This document shows positions 22,117 to 30,967 of a stretch of DNA of 35,699 nucleotides, in pieces. The notes beneath the pieces were generated by a model. That model was not told the DNA's origin and searched no databases. It saw only the letters and a program-made list of their open reading frames with translations. Both the position numbers and the translations under genes were made by a program. Every line of letters begins with the position of its first letter. Positions within the stretch are counted from its first letter, which is position 1. The stretch covers positions 1 through 35,699 of the forward strand of contig CAKURH010000030.1 of NCBI GenBank assembly GCA_934675625.1, in the 5' to 3' direction. The stretch comes from an uncultured Kiritimatiellota bacterium. GTDB taxonomy: Bacteria; Verrucomicrobiota; Kiritimatiellia; RFP12; UBA1067.

Positions 22117-24556
22117 GTACGTCAAGGTCGATGACATCGACCCGAAGGAACTTGCCGAGAAGCTGACCCGTGCCGGGTTGCAGGTCGAGTCGATCGAGAC
22201 GGTCGGCGGGAGTCCGCTCTCCGACCTGATCGTCGTCGCCGAGGTCGTCGCCTGTGCGACGCATCCGAACTCCGACCACCTGCACGTCTGCACGGTGACG
22301 GACGGCCGGGAGAACTTCCAGGTCGTCTGCGGCGCGCCGAACATGCGGCAGGGCATCAAGACGGCGTTCGCGAAGATCGGCGCGCCGATTCCCGCGTTCC
22401 TCGACAAGCACGGCAACCCGGAGAAGATCAAGAAGGGCAAGCTGCGCGGCATCGAGAGCTTCGGCATGTGCTGCAGCGAGAAGGAGCTGTGCCTCGGCGA
22501 GGGGAACGACGGCATCATCGAGTATCCTGCCGAGATCGCGAACGGCACGCCCGTCCGGGACGTCGCGAAGCTGGAGAAGCCGGAGGTTGTCTTCGACATC
22601 GAGGTGACGTGGAACCGGCCGGACGCGCTGTCGGTCGTCGGCCTCGCCCGCGAGTTCGCTGCGATCCTGCACCGTCCGCTGACGCTGCCGCCGGTCGACT
22701 TCACCGAGTCCGCGACGGACGTGAACGACGAGGTCAAGGTCGTCGTCGAAGATCCCGTGAAGTGTCCGCGCTACACGGCGCGCGTTGTGACGAGCGTGAA
22801 GGACGGGCCGTCGCCCGCCCTGATGGCGAAGCGCCTGGAGCTCTGCGGCGTCCGCTCGCTCGGCCTCGTCGTCGACGTCACGAACTACGTGCTCATGGAA
22901 GTCGGCTCGCCGCTGCACGCCTTCGACTACACGAAGCTGGAGGGGCGCACGGTCGTCGTCCGCTGCGCGAAAGAGGGCGAGACGATCAAGACGCTGGACG
23001 GCGTGACGCGCAAGCTTGACCCGACGATGCTGATGATCTGCGACGCGGCGCGTCCGAACTGCGTCGCCGGCATCATGGGCGGCGAGGACTCCGGCATCTC
23101 CGAGGGCGAGACGAAGAGCGTCCTCCTCGAATCCGCGCTTTTCGAGCCGACGTCGACGAAGTACACGGCGACGAAGCTTGGCCTGTCGAGCGAGTCGTCC
23201 TACCGCTACATCCGCGGCGTGGACAAGGACATCGCCGACTTCGCCTCGCGCCGTGCGGCGCATCTTCTGCAGAAGTACGGCGCGGCCGAGATTGCGAAGG
23301 GCGTGGTGGACGTCGACAACCGTCCGCAGCCGCTGAACGCACCCGTCACGCTCAACTTCGACCGCGCGCGCAAGCTGATCGGCATCGACATCGGCAACGA
23401 CGGGATGGTCTTCCTGCTGAAGTCTCTCGGTCTGCGCCCGACGACGGAGGCCGACCACTTCGCCGCGTTCAAGGACGTCACGTTCGAGATCCCGTCCTGG
23501 CGCTGGGACCTTTCGATGGAGGCCGACCTCGTCGAGGAAATCGCGCGCCTCTACGGGCTGGACAACATCCCGGACACCATGCCGAGCGCGCCGTCCGTCT
23601 CGTCGCTCTCCGACGCGCCGTTCCGCGCGAAGTGCAGGCTGCGCGAGATTGCGATGGGGCTCGGCTTCTCCGAGGCGATGCACTATTCCTTCCTGTCCGA
23701 GAAGGAGCTGAACGACTTCGATCCGCGCGAGGAGACGAAGCGGGCGCGGCTCGCGATTCCCGATCCCGTGTCCGCCGAATACGGCTTCATGCGCGACAGT
23801 CTCCTGCCGCAGATGTACGCGACGCTCGGCAAGAACGCGGCGCACGAGGCGTCCGCGCTGCTGTTCGAGACGGGCAAGGTCTTCGGCAAGGTGACGATTC
23901 CGGCGAAGGGCGAGATGCCCGCGAAGGACCAGCCGACGGAGCGCGAACTGCTCTCGCTCGGCTTCGTCGGCCCGGTCGGGCGCGAGGCGCTGCGCCGCCG
24001 CCTGCCGCTGAACGAGGAGGAGGCCGTGCTCTGGATGAAGGGCGCGGTCGAGGAGCTTGTCGGGCGTCTCCACGCCGGGCGCGTCGAGTTCGTCGCGGCG
24101 GACCATCCGGCGTTCGCGAAGGGCGCGGCGCTGCAGGTGAAGCTGAACGGCAAGGCGGTCGGCGTGCTCGGCGCCGTCTCGGCGAAGCTGCGCCACCCGT
24201 TCCGCCTGACGACGCAGATGGTGCTGTGCGAGCTGGAGACGAAGGCGCTCCTGAAGAAGTTCGACGAGGTCGGGCGCGTCTCGGCCGTGCCGAGCTTTCC
24301 GAGCGTCCGCCGCGACATCGCGCTCGTCGACAGGGGCGGCGTCCCGAACGCGCAGATCGTCGAGACGATCCGGAAGAACGGCGGCAAGGAGCTCGTCAAG
24401 GTCGAGCTCTTCGACGTGTTCAAGGACTCCCGCGCCTATGCGCTGGAGTTCCGGAGCGCGGAGAAGACGCTGACGGACGACGAGGTCGGGCGCACCTTCC
24501 AGCGGATCGTCGACGCCCTCAAGGCGACCGCCGGCATCGAAGTGAGGGAAAGTTGA
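22088..24556 (+). CDS. pheT: Phenylalanine--tRNA ligase beta subunit
   Basis: This 822-residue protein has the full bacterial PheT architecture. It opens MRLPLSWLNEYV, followed by the EMAP/OB tRNA-binding domain (about 40-150, with GAPNMRQG and the CCSEKELCLGE cysteine region). The B3/B4 editing domain follows (about 210-390, LVVDVTNYVLMEVGSPLHAFD, GIMGGEDSG), then the B5 DNA-binding-like domain, the catalytic-like core (RLREIAMGLGFSEAMHYSF), and the C-terminal FDX-ACB anticodon-binding domain (PSFPSVRRDIALV to the end). With PheS it charges tRNA-Phe and edits Tyr-tRNA-Phe. pheS is not adjacent. The start overlaps the preceding gene by 29 nt, and its ribosome site (GAGGTG) falls just after the tandem repeat. 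Normal length and no disruption. Confidence 0.96.
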   Translation: MRLPLSWLNEYVKVDDIDPKELAEKLTRAGLQVESIETVGGSPLSDLIVVAEVVACATHPNSDHLHVCTVTDGRENFQVVCGAPNMRQGIKTAFAKIGAPIPAFLDKHGNPEKIKKGKLRGIESFGMCCSEKELCLGEGNDGIIEYPAEIANGTPVRDVAKLEKPEVVFDIEVTWNRPDALSVVGLAREFAAILHRPLTLPPVDFTESATDVNDEVKVVVEDPVKCPRYTARVVTSVKDGPSPALMAKRLELCGVRSLGLVVDVTNYVLMEVGSPLHAFDYTKLEGRTVVVRCAKEGETIKTLDGVTRKLDPTMLMICDAARPNCVAGIMGGEDSGISEGETKSVLLESALFEPTSTKYTATKLGLSSESSYRYIRGVDKDIADFASRRAAHLLQKYGAAEIAKGVVDVDNRPQPLNAPVTLNFDRARKLIGIDIGNDGMVFLLKSLGLRPTTEADHFAAFKDVTFEIPSWRWDLSMEADLVEEIARLYGLDNIPDTMPSAPSVSSLSDAPFRAKCRLREIAMGLGFSEAMHYSFLSEKELNDFDPREETKRARLAIPDPVSAEYGFMRDSLLPQMYATLGKNAAHEASALLFETGKVFGKVTIPAKGEMPAKDQPTERELLSLGFVGPVGREALRRRLPLNEEEAVLWMKGAVEELVGRLHAGRVEFVAADHPAFAKGAALQVKLNGKAVGVLGAVSAKLRHPFRLTTQMVLCELETKALLKKFDEVGRVSAVPSFPSVRRDIALVDRGGVPNAQIVETIRKNGGKELVKVELFDVFKDSRAYALEFRSAEKTLTDDEVGRTFQRIVDALKATAGIEVRES

Positions 24557-24728
24557 TCTTGTGAGGACGTGGGTCCTGGGCTGCACGCGGATTCAGCAGA
24601 AGTTTCTTCGACCGACATTTGAATAGGGGGCGCAAGCCTCACATTTGGAACGACGGGTTCCGGGGATTCTGTGCTACGGCAGTCTGGGATCTTTTGAAAC
24701 GAGAACGCGAAAGGACGAAAGGCGAACG

Positions 24729-25574
24729 ATGAAAGAGCGGTTGATGACACTGGCGGTGACGATGCTCGTCGCGGCGGTTGCGGGGGCGTTCCCGGAGATT
24801 CCGCGCGAGAGCGCCAAGGCCCTCGGCGTCACGCGGGGGAACAAGTTCTCCGAAGGGCTCGTGTTCGTCAACGGCAAGTTCATCGCGCCGCCCTACCGCG
24901 TCGAACGCTGGGGCACGGGCATCCGCATCAACCGCGTGCCCGTGACGGGACAGGTCATCGAGTGGGCGGAGTTCCTGAAGACCCAGCCGGGCTACACGCC
25001 GGCGGCCGTGCCCGAAACGCCGCCGCCCGCGCCGGTCGCTGTGCCGTCCGCTCCCGCCGCGTCATCGGCGGACGAGTATGACGACGCCTCGCTTGACGAC
25101 CTCTTCGACGACAACCCCGTGCCGAAGAAGAAGGAGGCGCCGAAGCCGGTCGCCGCCGTGCCGCCGCCTCCGAAGCCGGCTGTCGCGCTGCCGACGCTGA
25201 CGGGCCCGTTCGTCAAGAACGACGCCTCGAAGGCCCTCGTCAAGAAGGTGAACGCCGCGCGCGCCGAGATCGACCGGACGCTCCGCGCCGGCGGGTTCAT
25301 CTGCTTCGGCGACGGCTACTCGCGCATCGTCGGCGACGCCCGCGCGGCGACCAAGCTGCTGGACGCCCTGCCGGAGATCCAGCTGAAGTCCGAGACGGTC
25401 GCCTCTTTCCGTGCCGCCGTGCGCGCCGCGAAGCTCGTCTATCTCCACGAGCTCGTCTGCGACGACCTTTTCCGCAACCGCATCGACAACCGCAAGCTTC
25501 TGGAGCATCGCGAGAAGCTCCGCAAGGAGCAGGAGTGGAAGAAGATGATGGAAGCCCCCAAACCCCTTTTCTAA
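24729..25574 (+). CDS. Secreted protein of unknown function
   Basis: This 281-residue protein has an N-terminal signal peptide (KERLMTLAVTMLVAAVAGA, cleavage about residue 19-20). A compact N-terminal domain follows with GNKFSEGLVFVNGKFI and RWGTGIRINRVPVTGQVIEW. A proline/alanine-rich acidic linker covers about 92-155, and a helical C-terminal domain ends in an EKLRKEQEW coiled-coil-like stretch. The start was chosen for the purine-rich AAAGGACGAAAGG just upstream and for the signal peptide. The 172-nt gap before it holds a small GGAAC/GTTCC hairpin (24647-24661) and nothing else recognised. The family is unknown to me. Confidence 0.75.
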   Translation: MKERLMTLAVTMLVAAVAGAFPEIPRESAKALGVTRGNKFSEGLVFVNGKFIAPPYRVERWGTGIRINRVPVTGQVIEWAEFLKTQPGYTPAAVPETPPPAPVAVPSAPAASSADEYDDASLDDLFDDNPVPKKKEAPKPVAAVPPPPKPAVALPTLTGPFVKNDASKALVKKVNAARAEIDRTLRAGGFICFGDGYSRIVGDARAATKLLDALPEIQLKSETVASFRAAVRAAKLVYLHELVCDDLFRNRIDNRKLLEHREKLRKEQEWKKMMEAPKPLF

Positions 25575-25604
25575 ATTCCGTCAACAGACAAGAAGGCTCT
25601 CTCG

Positions 25605-26921
25605 ATGAACAAGCTCGCACAGCAACTCAACAAGGATCTCGGCCCCGTCGCCTACACGCTCTCCGCCGCCGGCCGCCGCCTCTACTTCCCCTACGGCGGC
25701 ATTCTCGGCCAGGGCGGCGAAGCCAAGGGCTGCGACATCAACGCGACGATCGGCATGGCGTTCGAGGAGGACGGCTCGCCGCTCGTGATGGACTGCTTCG
25801 CGCAGAACGTGCCGCTCGGCCGCAAGGCGTTCCTCTACGCCGGAAGCTTCGGCCTTCCGGCCCTCCGCGAGCAGTGGCGCGCGATGGAGCTGAAGAAGAA
25901 CCCGTCCATGAAGGGCATCCGCTGCTCGAACCCCGTCGTCACGAACGCGCTCACGCACGGCCTTCGGATCGCGGCGGAGCTGTTTCTCGACCCGCGCGAC
26001 GAGCTCGTCACGCCCGACCTCTTCTGGGACAACTACGAGCTGATCTTCCGGGATGCCGTCGGCTGCAAGGTGCGCCACTTCAACACGTTCAAGAACGGGC
26101 ATTTTGACGCGACGGCGCTGAAGGCCGCGCTGACCGCGCCGGGCATGAAGAAGCTCCTCGTCCTCAACTTCCCGAACAACCCGACGGGCTACACCGCGAC
26201 GTTCGAGGACGCGCAGCGGATCGTCGCCGCCGTCAAGGCCGCCGCGCAGACCGGCCGGCGGATCATCGTCGTCCTCGACGACGCCTATTTCGGGCTCGTC
26301 TACGAGCCGGGCGTCCATGAGGAGTCGCTGTTCGCGGAGTTCGCGACGCTGCATCCGAACGTCATCGCCGTCAAGCTCGACGGCACGACGAAGGAGGACT
26401 ACGTGTGGGGGCTGCGCGTCGGCTTTATCTCCTTCGCGTTCAAGGGCGCGACGGACGCGCAGCTCAGGGCGCTGGAGGCCAAGGCGGCGGGGAATGTCCG
26501 CTCGTCGATCTCCAACGTCTCGTCGATCGGCCAGCACCTCGCGATCGCCGCGTATGCGAATCCGGACTATGACGCGCAGAAGAAGCAGAAGTACGAGGTG
26601 CTGCGCGCGCGCTACGACGAGATCCGCCGCATCCTCAAGGCGCATCCCGAATACAAGAAGTCGTTCGCGGTCATGCCGTTCAACTCCGGCTACTTCATGT
26701 GCGTGAAGCCGCGCGACGTCGACGCCGAGGCGGTGCGCCAGCACCTGATCAAGAAGTACTCGACCGGGACGATCGTCCTGTCGGGCCTCATCCGCCTCGC
26801 GTTCTCGACGATTCCGAAGGCGAAGCTCGAAAAGCTCTTCGCGAACGTCCACGCGGCGATCCGGGATTTTCAGCTAGGCGAAGTCGATGGTGAAGTCGGG
26901 GATCTCGCGCGAGGAGCTTGA
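25605..26921 (+). CDS. Class I/II PLP-dependent aminotransferase
   Basis: This 438-residue fold-type I protein has NFPNNPTG (188-195, the conserved Asn of the PLP site), LDDAYFG (224-230, Asp and Tyr contacting the cofactor), DGTTK with K263 as the probable Schiff-base lysine, and R271 eight residues later contacting the phosphate. It likely transaminates an amino acid or a keto acid of a biosynthetic route, but the substrate is not evident. It has an AAGAAGG ribosome site. Its last 35 nt overlap the following helicase gene. It shows no relation to the sugar-aminotransferase (DegT) family, so a link to the glycan cluster is not indicated. Confidence 0.88.
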   Translation: MNKLAQQLNKDLGPVAYTLSAAGRRLYFPYGGILGQGGEAKGCDINATIGMAFEEDGSPLVMDCFAQNVPLGRKAFLYAGSFGLPALREQWRAMELKKNPSMKGIRCSNPVVTNALTHGLRIAAELFLDPRDELVTPDLFWDNYELIFRDAVGCKVRHFNTFKNGHFDATALKAALTAPGMKKLLVLNFPNNPTGYTATFEDAQRIVAAVKAAAQTGRRIIVVLDDAYFGLVYEPGVHEESLFAEFATLHPNVIAVKLDGTTKEDYVWGLRVGFISFAFKGATDAQLRALEAKAAGNVRSSISNVSSIGQHLAIAAYANPDYDAQKKQKYEVLRARYDEIRRILKAHPEYKKSFAVMPFNSGYFMCVKPRDVDAEAVRQHLIKKYSTGTIVLSGLIRLAFSTIPKAKLEKLFANVHAAIRDFQLGEVDGEVGDLARGA

Positions 26922-29442
26922 AAGCTGGGGCGGGAAGGACGTCTTCAACCAGGGGCTTGCGCTCTGCAATTCCGGCGACGTCACGGACGTCCGCTACGAC
27001 GACGAGACGCTGACCGTCTCGGGAAAGATCCTGCAGCGCGGCGGCTGGGCGATGCCGGTGAGCTTCACGCTGGAGCGCGCGAGCTGCATCCGCTCGCACT
27101 GCCCCTGCGCCGCGAACCAGCGCTACGGACGCATCTGCGAACACGTCCTCGCCGTCGGCATCGCTCTCTGGGTCATGGAGGCGGAGGAGGACGAGCTTGC
27201 GGCGGGCGGCGGTGCGGCGCGGCACACGCCGCCGGGCGATGATTTGGACGCGGACGACGCGGCGCCCGGCGACTTCATTGAGGTGCCGATGGCGCCGAAG
27301 TTCTTCGCTTATCTTTCTGGCTCGCGTGCCGCGCTTTCGATTGAGCTTGACGCCTGGTATGGCGACATCGACTTCCCCGCCTGCTCCGTGCAGACGGCGC
27401 ACACGGTCTACCTCGAAGATCCGGACGACAATCTCGTGCGGCGGACGCGTTCGCTGAAGGCGGAGCGCGAGGCCGTCGCGGAACTCGCGAAATGGGGGTT
27501 CGAGCCGGGCTACCGCGAAGGGGATCTGAAACTCTACCTGACGAATCCCCAGAAGGTCATGACCTTCCTCGGCGCGGGCTATCCGAAGCTGCGCCGCCGC
27601 GCGGACTGGGAGTTTCAGCTGTCGGACCGGCTCTCGTCGCTCATGGACACCTTCCGCACGATTGTGCCCGTCGTCAAGGTGAAGGACGCGCCGGGCGGTG
27701 CGTTCGACGTCGCCTACGAGTTCGACGCGCAGGGCGAGGACATCGCGCCCGCCGAGATCCAGGCCGCGCTGAACCGTGGCGACGGCTGCCTTCTCAAGAA
27801 CGGGCAGGTCTATCTGCTCGACGGCGACGCCATCGGGCGGATGCACGACATCTTCACGGACTGCGCCGCGACCCAGGGCGGCGCCGCGCGCGGCTGGTTT
27901 CGCGTGAAGGGCGTCTACGCGCCCTACGTGCGGTCGTCGCTCGAGTCGATTCTCGACGCCGTCGACCTCGACGACACCGCCGCGACGGCGTGGCGCGAAA
28001 ACGCCGCGAAGCGCGGCGACCCGAACGCGAAGTTCGAGCCGGTCGCGCTCGGCGCGCTCGACAAGGTGCTTCGCCCCTACCAGAAGCAGGGCGTCTACTG
28101 GATGCGCTTTCTCGAAGAGGCGGGGCTGTCGGGGCTTCTCGCCGACGAGATGGGCCTCGGCAAGACGTTGCAGACGCTCACTTGGCTGTCGTTGCCGACA
28201 GCCCACGGGACAGGACACCGCCCCGCAACGCCCAACGCTGGCCCCGCGCTGATCGTCTGCCCGACGTCGCTTGTGCGCAACTGGGAGGCCGAGGCGAAGA
28301 AGTTCACGCCCCAGCTGAAGGTGCTCGTCGTCTCGGGGCCGGAGCGTGCGCGCGACTTCCGCCGCATTGACGCGGCCGATCTTGTCGTGACGTCCTACGC
28401 GCTCCTCCAGCGCGACTTCGACGCGGCGTATCTCGGACGGCGGTTCAGCGCGGTTGTCCTCGACGAGGCCCAGCACATCAAGAACCGCGAGACGAAGAAC
28501 GCGAAGGCCGTGAAGCTGCTGGCGGCGGATCGCAAGCTCGCCCTCACGGGCACGCCCGTCGAGAATTCCGTCGCGGACGTCTGGTCGATCTTCGACTTCC
28601 TCATGCCGGACTATCTCGGCGACTACGAGACGTTCAAGCTCAACTTCGAGAACCCGATCCGCGAGTCGGGCGACGCGGCGGCGCTCGCGAAGCTGAAGCG
28701 CAAGATCGCGCCGTTCATCCTGCGGCGCGTGAAGAAGTCCGTCGCGAAGGACCTGCCGGACAAGATCGTGAAGGTCTCGTACTGTCCGATGTCCGACGAG
28801 GCCCAGCGCGAGTATCTCGCCGCGCTGGCGCAGACGCGGCGCGAGGCCGGGTCGGTCGTCAAGGCGAAGGGCTTCGCGAAGTCGAAGTTCGAGCTGCTCG
28901 CGATGCTGATGCGCCTTCGCCAGATCGCCTCGCGCGCGAAGGTCGAGCCGTTCCTGGAGCAGCTGTCCGACGCCGTCGCGGGCGGACACAAGATTCTCGT
29001 CTTCTCGCAGTTCGTGAAGATGCTGAAGATCCTCTCGGACGAGCTGACGCGCGCCGGCATCCCGTTCTGCTACCTGGACGGTTCGACGAAGGACCGGCTC
29101 GGCGAATGCAACCGCTTCAACCGCGATCCGAAGATTCCCGTCTTCCTCATCTCGCTCATGGCCGGCGGCACGGGCCTCAACCTCACGGGGGCGGACATGG
29201 TCATGCACTACGACCCGTGGTGGAACCCCGCCGTCGAGGACCAGGCGACGGACCGTGCGCACCGCATCGGGCAGAAGAAGACGGTCTACGTCATGAAGAT
29301 GATCGCGTCGGGGACGATCGAGGAGAAGGTGCTCGCGCTCCAGCGGCGCAAGCAGGCCGTCATCAGCGCGACCGTCTCGACGACCGACGCGCAGGTGATG
29401 GAGTCCCTGACCGCCGCCGACTTGAACGAGCTGCTGTCGTAG
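26887..29442 (+). CDS. SWIM-domain SNF2-family helicase/ATPase
   Basis: This 851-residue protein is a bacterial SNF2 (RapA/HepA-like) ATPase. The N-terminus has a SWIM zinc finger: C72-P-C74, then C84 and H86. Core helicase motifs are Walker A ADEMGLGKT (419-427), DEAQ box (526-529), LALTGTP, the C-terminal lobe ILVFSQFVKML and YLDGSTK, and motif VI ATDRAHRIGQ (787-796). It is expected to translocate on duplex DNA and remodel protein-DNA complexes or RNA polymerase. Several bacterial members are linked to DNA repair or defence, but context here is ordinary. The start overlaps the aminotransferase by 35 nt. Confidence 0.93.
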   Translation: MVKSGISREELESWGGKDVFNQGLALCNSGDVTDVRYDDETLTVSGKILQRGGWAMPVSFTLERASCIRSHCPCAANQRYGRICEHVLAVGIALWVMEAEEDELAAGGGAARHTPPGDDLDADDAAPGDFIEVPMAPKFFAYLSGSRAALSIELDAWYGDIDFPACSVQTAHTVYLEDPDDNLVRRTRSLKAEREAVAELAKWGFEPGYREGDLKLYLTNPQKVMTFLGAGYPKLRRRADWEFQLSDRLSSLMDTFRTIVPVVKVKDAPGGAFDVAYEFDAQGEDIAPAEIQAALNRGDGCLLKNGQVYLLDGDAIGRMHDIFTDCAATQGGAARGWFRVKGVYAPYVRSSLESILDAVDLDDTAATAWRENAAKRGDPNAKFEPVALGALDKVLRPYQKQGVYWMRFLEEAGLSGLLADEMGLGKTLQTLTWLSLPTAHGTGHRPATPNAGPALIVCPTSLVRNWEAEAKKFTPQLKVLVVSGPERARDFRRIDAADLVVTSYALLQRDFDAAYLGRRFSAVVLDEAQHIKNRETKNAKAVKLLAADRKLALTGTPVENSVADVWSIFDFLMPDYLGDYETFKLNFENPIRESGDAAALAKLKRKIAPFILRRVKKSVAKDLPDKIVKVSYCPMSDEAQREYLAALAQTRREAGSVVKAKGFAKSKFELLAMLMRLRQIASRAKVEPFLEQLSDAVAGGHKILVFSQFVKMLKILSDELTRAGIPFCYLDGSTKDRLGECNRFNRDPKIPVFLISLMAGGTGLNLTGADMVMHYDPWWNPAVEDQATDRAHRIGQKKTVYVMKMIASGTIEEKVLALQRRKQAVISATVSTTDAQVMESLTAADLNELLS

Positions 29443-29511
29443 CCGCGCGCGCCTTGTTGAAGCGCCCCGCCAGTCGTGTGCGCGTAGGCTGCGCGCCGTC
29501 CCGTCTTCTTT

Positions 29512-29520
29512 TGATATAAT
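29512..29520 (+). promoter_or_regulatory. Extended -10 promoter, leaderless
   Basis: TTGATATAAT ends at 29520 and the ATG follows at 29528 with 7 nt between. Transcription starting at the usual distance would begin at or next to the A of the start codon. No Shine-Dalgarno precedes the ATG. The run 29512-29526 (TGATATAATACGCGA) is identical to the one at 20539-20553. A clear -35 element is not visible, as allowed for extended -10 promoters. Confidence 0.55.
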
Positions 29521-29527
29521 ACGCGAC

Positions 29528-30688
29528 ATGAAGCGAAGAACACCCTGCTCCCGAAGCGATTCGACAAGTCGTTCGGATGCGCCAGACTCGGCTGCTCCGC
29601 TGGGTTTTGCAGTCGATTCGGGGCGGCCGGAGTCCCTGACGGCGCAGGTGTCGCAGGGGTTGCGGGCGGCGATTCGGAACGGCGTCCTGAAGGTCGGCGA
29701 GCCCCTGCCGTCGCGCGAGGAACTGGCGCGGCGTCTTGGCGTGAGCGAATGTGTGGTCAGGGCCGCGCTGCGCGACTTGGCGTCCGATCGGCTTGTTGCG
29801 GGCAAGCCCCGGCGCGGGCATGTCGTCCTCGCTGTCCCGCAGGAACGCCGCCCGAAGCTTGTCCTTGATGTCGAGACCGCGAGCTGCGGCTCGTTCTGCT
29901 CGCGCATCAGCATGGTGGAATGTGCGCATGCGATTCAGAGCCAGGGGCATCGCGTCCTGTCGGTCGTGCTGGGGGCCGATTCGCGCGAGACGCCGTACCT
30001 GAGTCCGCTGCAGGAGGCCCTGCGGCAGCGGCCCGACCTGGTTGTCGTCCGCGTCTCGTCGAGCCGGCGCGCGGTCGTGACGGGCCTTCTGGCGTCCTGC
30101 GGCTGTCCCTACGCGACGCTCACGCTGGGGAACCGGGCGCGTTCGCCGGGGCGGTTCGCGGGCAACCTCTGCCACAATGTGGACGACGCGATTTCGGACA
30201 TGGTTGCAGCGTGCGTGCGGACGGGCGTTCGCTCGGCCCTGCAGGTTGACTTCGGTGTGGACACCTACATCCGCGCGGATCCGGCCTTTGCGCACGCGGG
30301 CATTTTCGTCGAGCGCCTGTCCGTGCCGCTGTCCGTGAACGCGTCGCTCGACGACATTGCCGAGGCGGCGCGCGTCGCGACCGAGCGGCGAGTGTCGCAC
30401 GGTACGCTCCCGGACGTGGTCTACGTGAGCGATGACTATCTGGCGCAAGGCGTCTGCGAGGCTTTCCGGCGGCGGGGGATTTCCTGTCCGCGCGACACGC
30501 GGCTCGTTGTCTATGCGAACAAGGGTTCGGGGCTGTTTCCGTTCGGCGACTTGGCGCGGATCGAGTTCGACCCGCGCCGGGACGGGCGCGAGATCGCGCG
30601 CTGCGCGCAGGCGTGGCTGCGGACGGGGACGCTGGGCCGCTACGACAATCCGCATCGTTTCGTCAGCGGCCGAAGCTTCACGGCGTAG
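29528..30688 (+). CDS. GntR-type DNA-binding / LacI-type sensor regulator
   Basis: This 386-residue protein has a winged HTH at about residues 36-102 (LTAQVSQGLRAAI, LPSREELARRLGVSECVVRAALRDL, then the wing GKPRRGHVV). A periplasmic-binding-protein-like sensor follows from about 109 to the end (KLVLDVETAS, LRQRPDLVVVRVSS, DVVYVSDDYLAQGVCEAFRRRG). This GntR/AraR-like layout is typical of sugar-responsive regulators. The glycosidase and secreted proteins encoded just downstream are likely targets. The N-terminal 35 residues are disordered and Ser/Arg-rich. The sensor carries many cysteines, an odd feature. The inducer is unknown. Confidence 0.87.
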   Translation: MKRRTPCSRSDSTSRSDAPDSAAPLGFAVDSGRPESLTAQVSQGLRAAIRNGVLKVGEPLPSREELARRLGVSECVVRAALRDLASDRLVAGKPRRGHVVLAVPQERRPKLVLDVETASCGSFCSRISMVECAHAIQSQGHRVLSVVLGADSRETPYLSPLQEALRQRPDLVVVRVSSSRRAVVTGLLASCGCPYATLTLGNRARSPGRFAGNLCHNVDDAISDMVAACVRTGVRSALQVDFGVDTYIRADPAFAHAGIFVERLSVPLSVNASLDDIAEAARVATERRVSHGTLPDVVYVSDDYLAQGVCEAFRRRGISCPRDTRLVVYANKGSGLFPFGDLARIEFDPRRDGREIARCAQAWLRTGTLGRYDNPHRFVSGRSFTA

Positions 30689-30794
30689 AAGGGGTGCTAT
30701 CCTTTATCGTCTATCGTCGGTTCGTCGCGCCATGCCTGTCGCTGGCCGACGTGCGGCGCGCTTCGGGGCAACGGGCCAATTCGTCAAAGCAGCT

Positions 30795-30831
30795 CCGTGC
30801 CTTCCAACCTCCACCTCCTCCGTGTTCAGCG
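30795..30831 (+). repeat. Dispersed 37-nt repeat, copy 2 (intergenic)
   Basis: This lies in the 279-nt gap (30689-30967) between the regulator and the glycosidase genes. It matches the reverse complement of 21917-21953 at 31 of 37 positions. The rest of the gap holds the promoter at 30896 and no gene that I can support. Confidence 0.6.
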
Positions 30832-30895
30832 AAAGCAACACGCTCGGCATGCCCTCTGTCGGGCGATTCGGATGATTTGGATGGTTTTCTGTTTG

Positions 30896-30925
30896 TTGCG
30901 GGAGACCGTCGTACTATGCTATCAT
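30896..30925 (+). promoter_or_regulatory. Possible promoter for the glycosidase gene
   Basis: TTGCGG (30896-30901), an 18-nt spacer, then TATCAT (30920-30925) lies 42 nt upstream of the ATG at 30968. A GAAAGGG ribosome site lies at 30951-30957. The arrangement is a normal leadered one, unlike the four near-leaderless starts. Confidence 0.4.
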
Positions 30926-30967
30926 TCCGAATGTCCAATGAAAGGATAACGAAAGGGCGTCTCATCT

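Noticed and set aside
20251..22737. Open frame of 828 codons on the minus strand
   Set aside because: It covers the unrecognised protein gene and the start of pheT in antisense. It has arginine/leucine-rich low-complexity sequence typical of the reverse strand of GC-rich genes and no recognisable domain.
21962..24586. Open frame of 874 codons on the minus strand
   Set aside because: It is antisense to the unambiguous pheT. Composition is Arg/Leu/Asp/Val-rich with no motif. Long antisense frames are expected at this GC and codon bias.
24557..24728. Riboswitch or T-box in the gap after pheT
   Set aside because: Only a 5-bp hairpin was found. No T-box core or known riboswitch motif could be recognised.
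25581..26852. Open frame of 423 codons on the minus strand
   Set aside because: It is antisense to the aminotransferase, which shows NPTG and Lys motifs.
26788..29913. Open frame of 1041 codons on the minus strand
   Set aside because: It is antisense to the SNF2 helicase with all its motifs. Same low-complexity composition; no domain.
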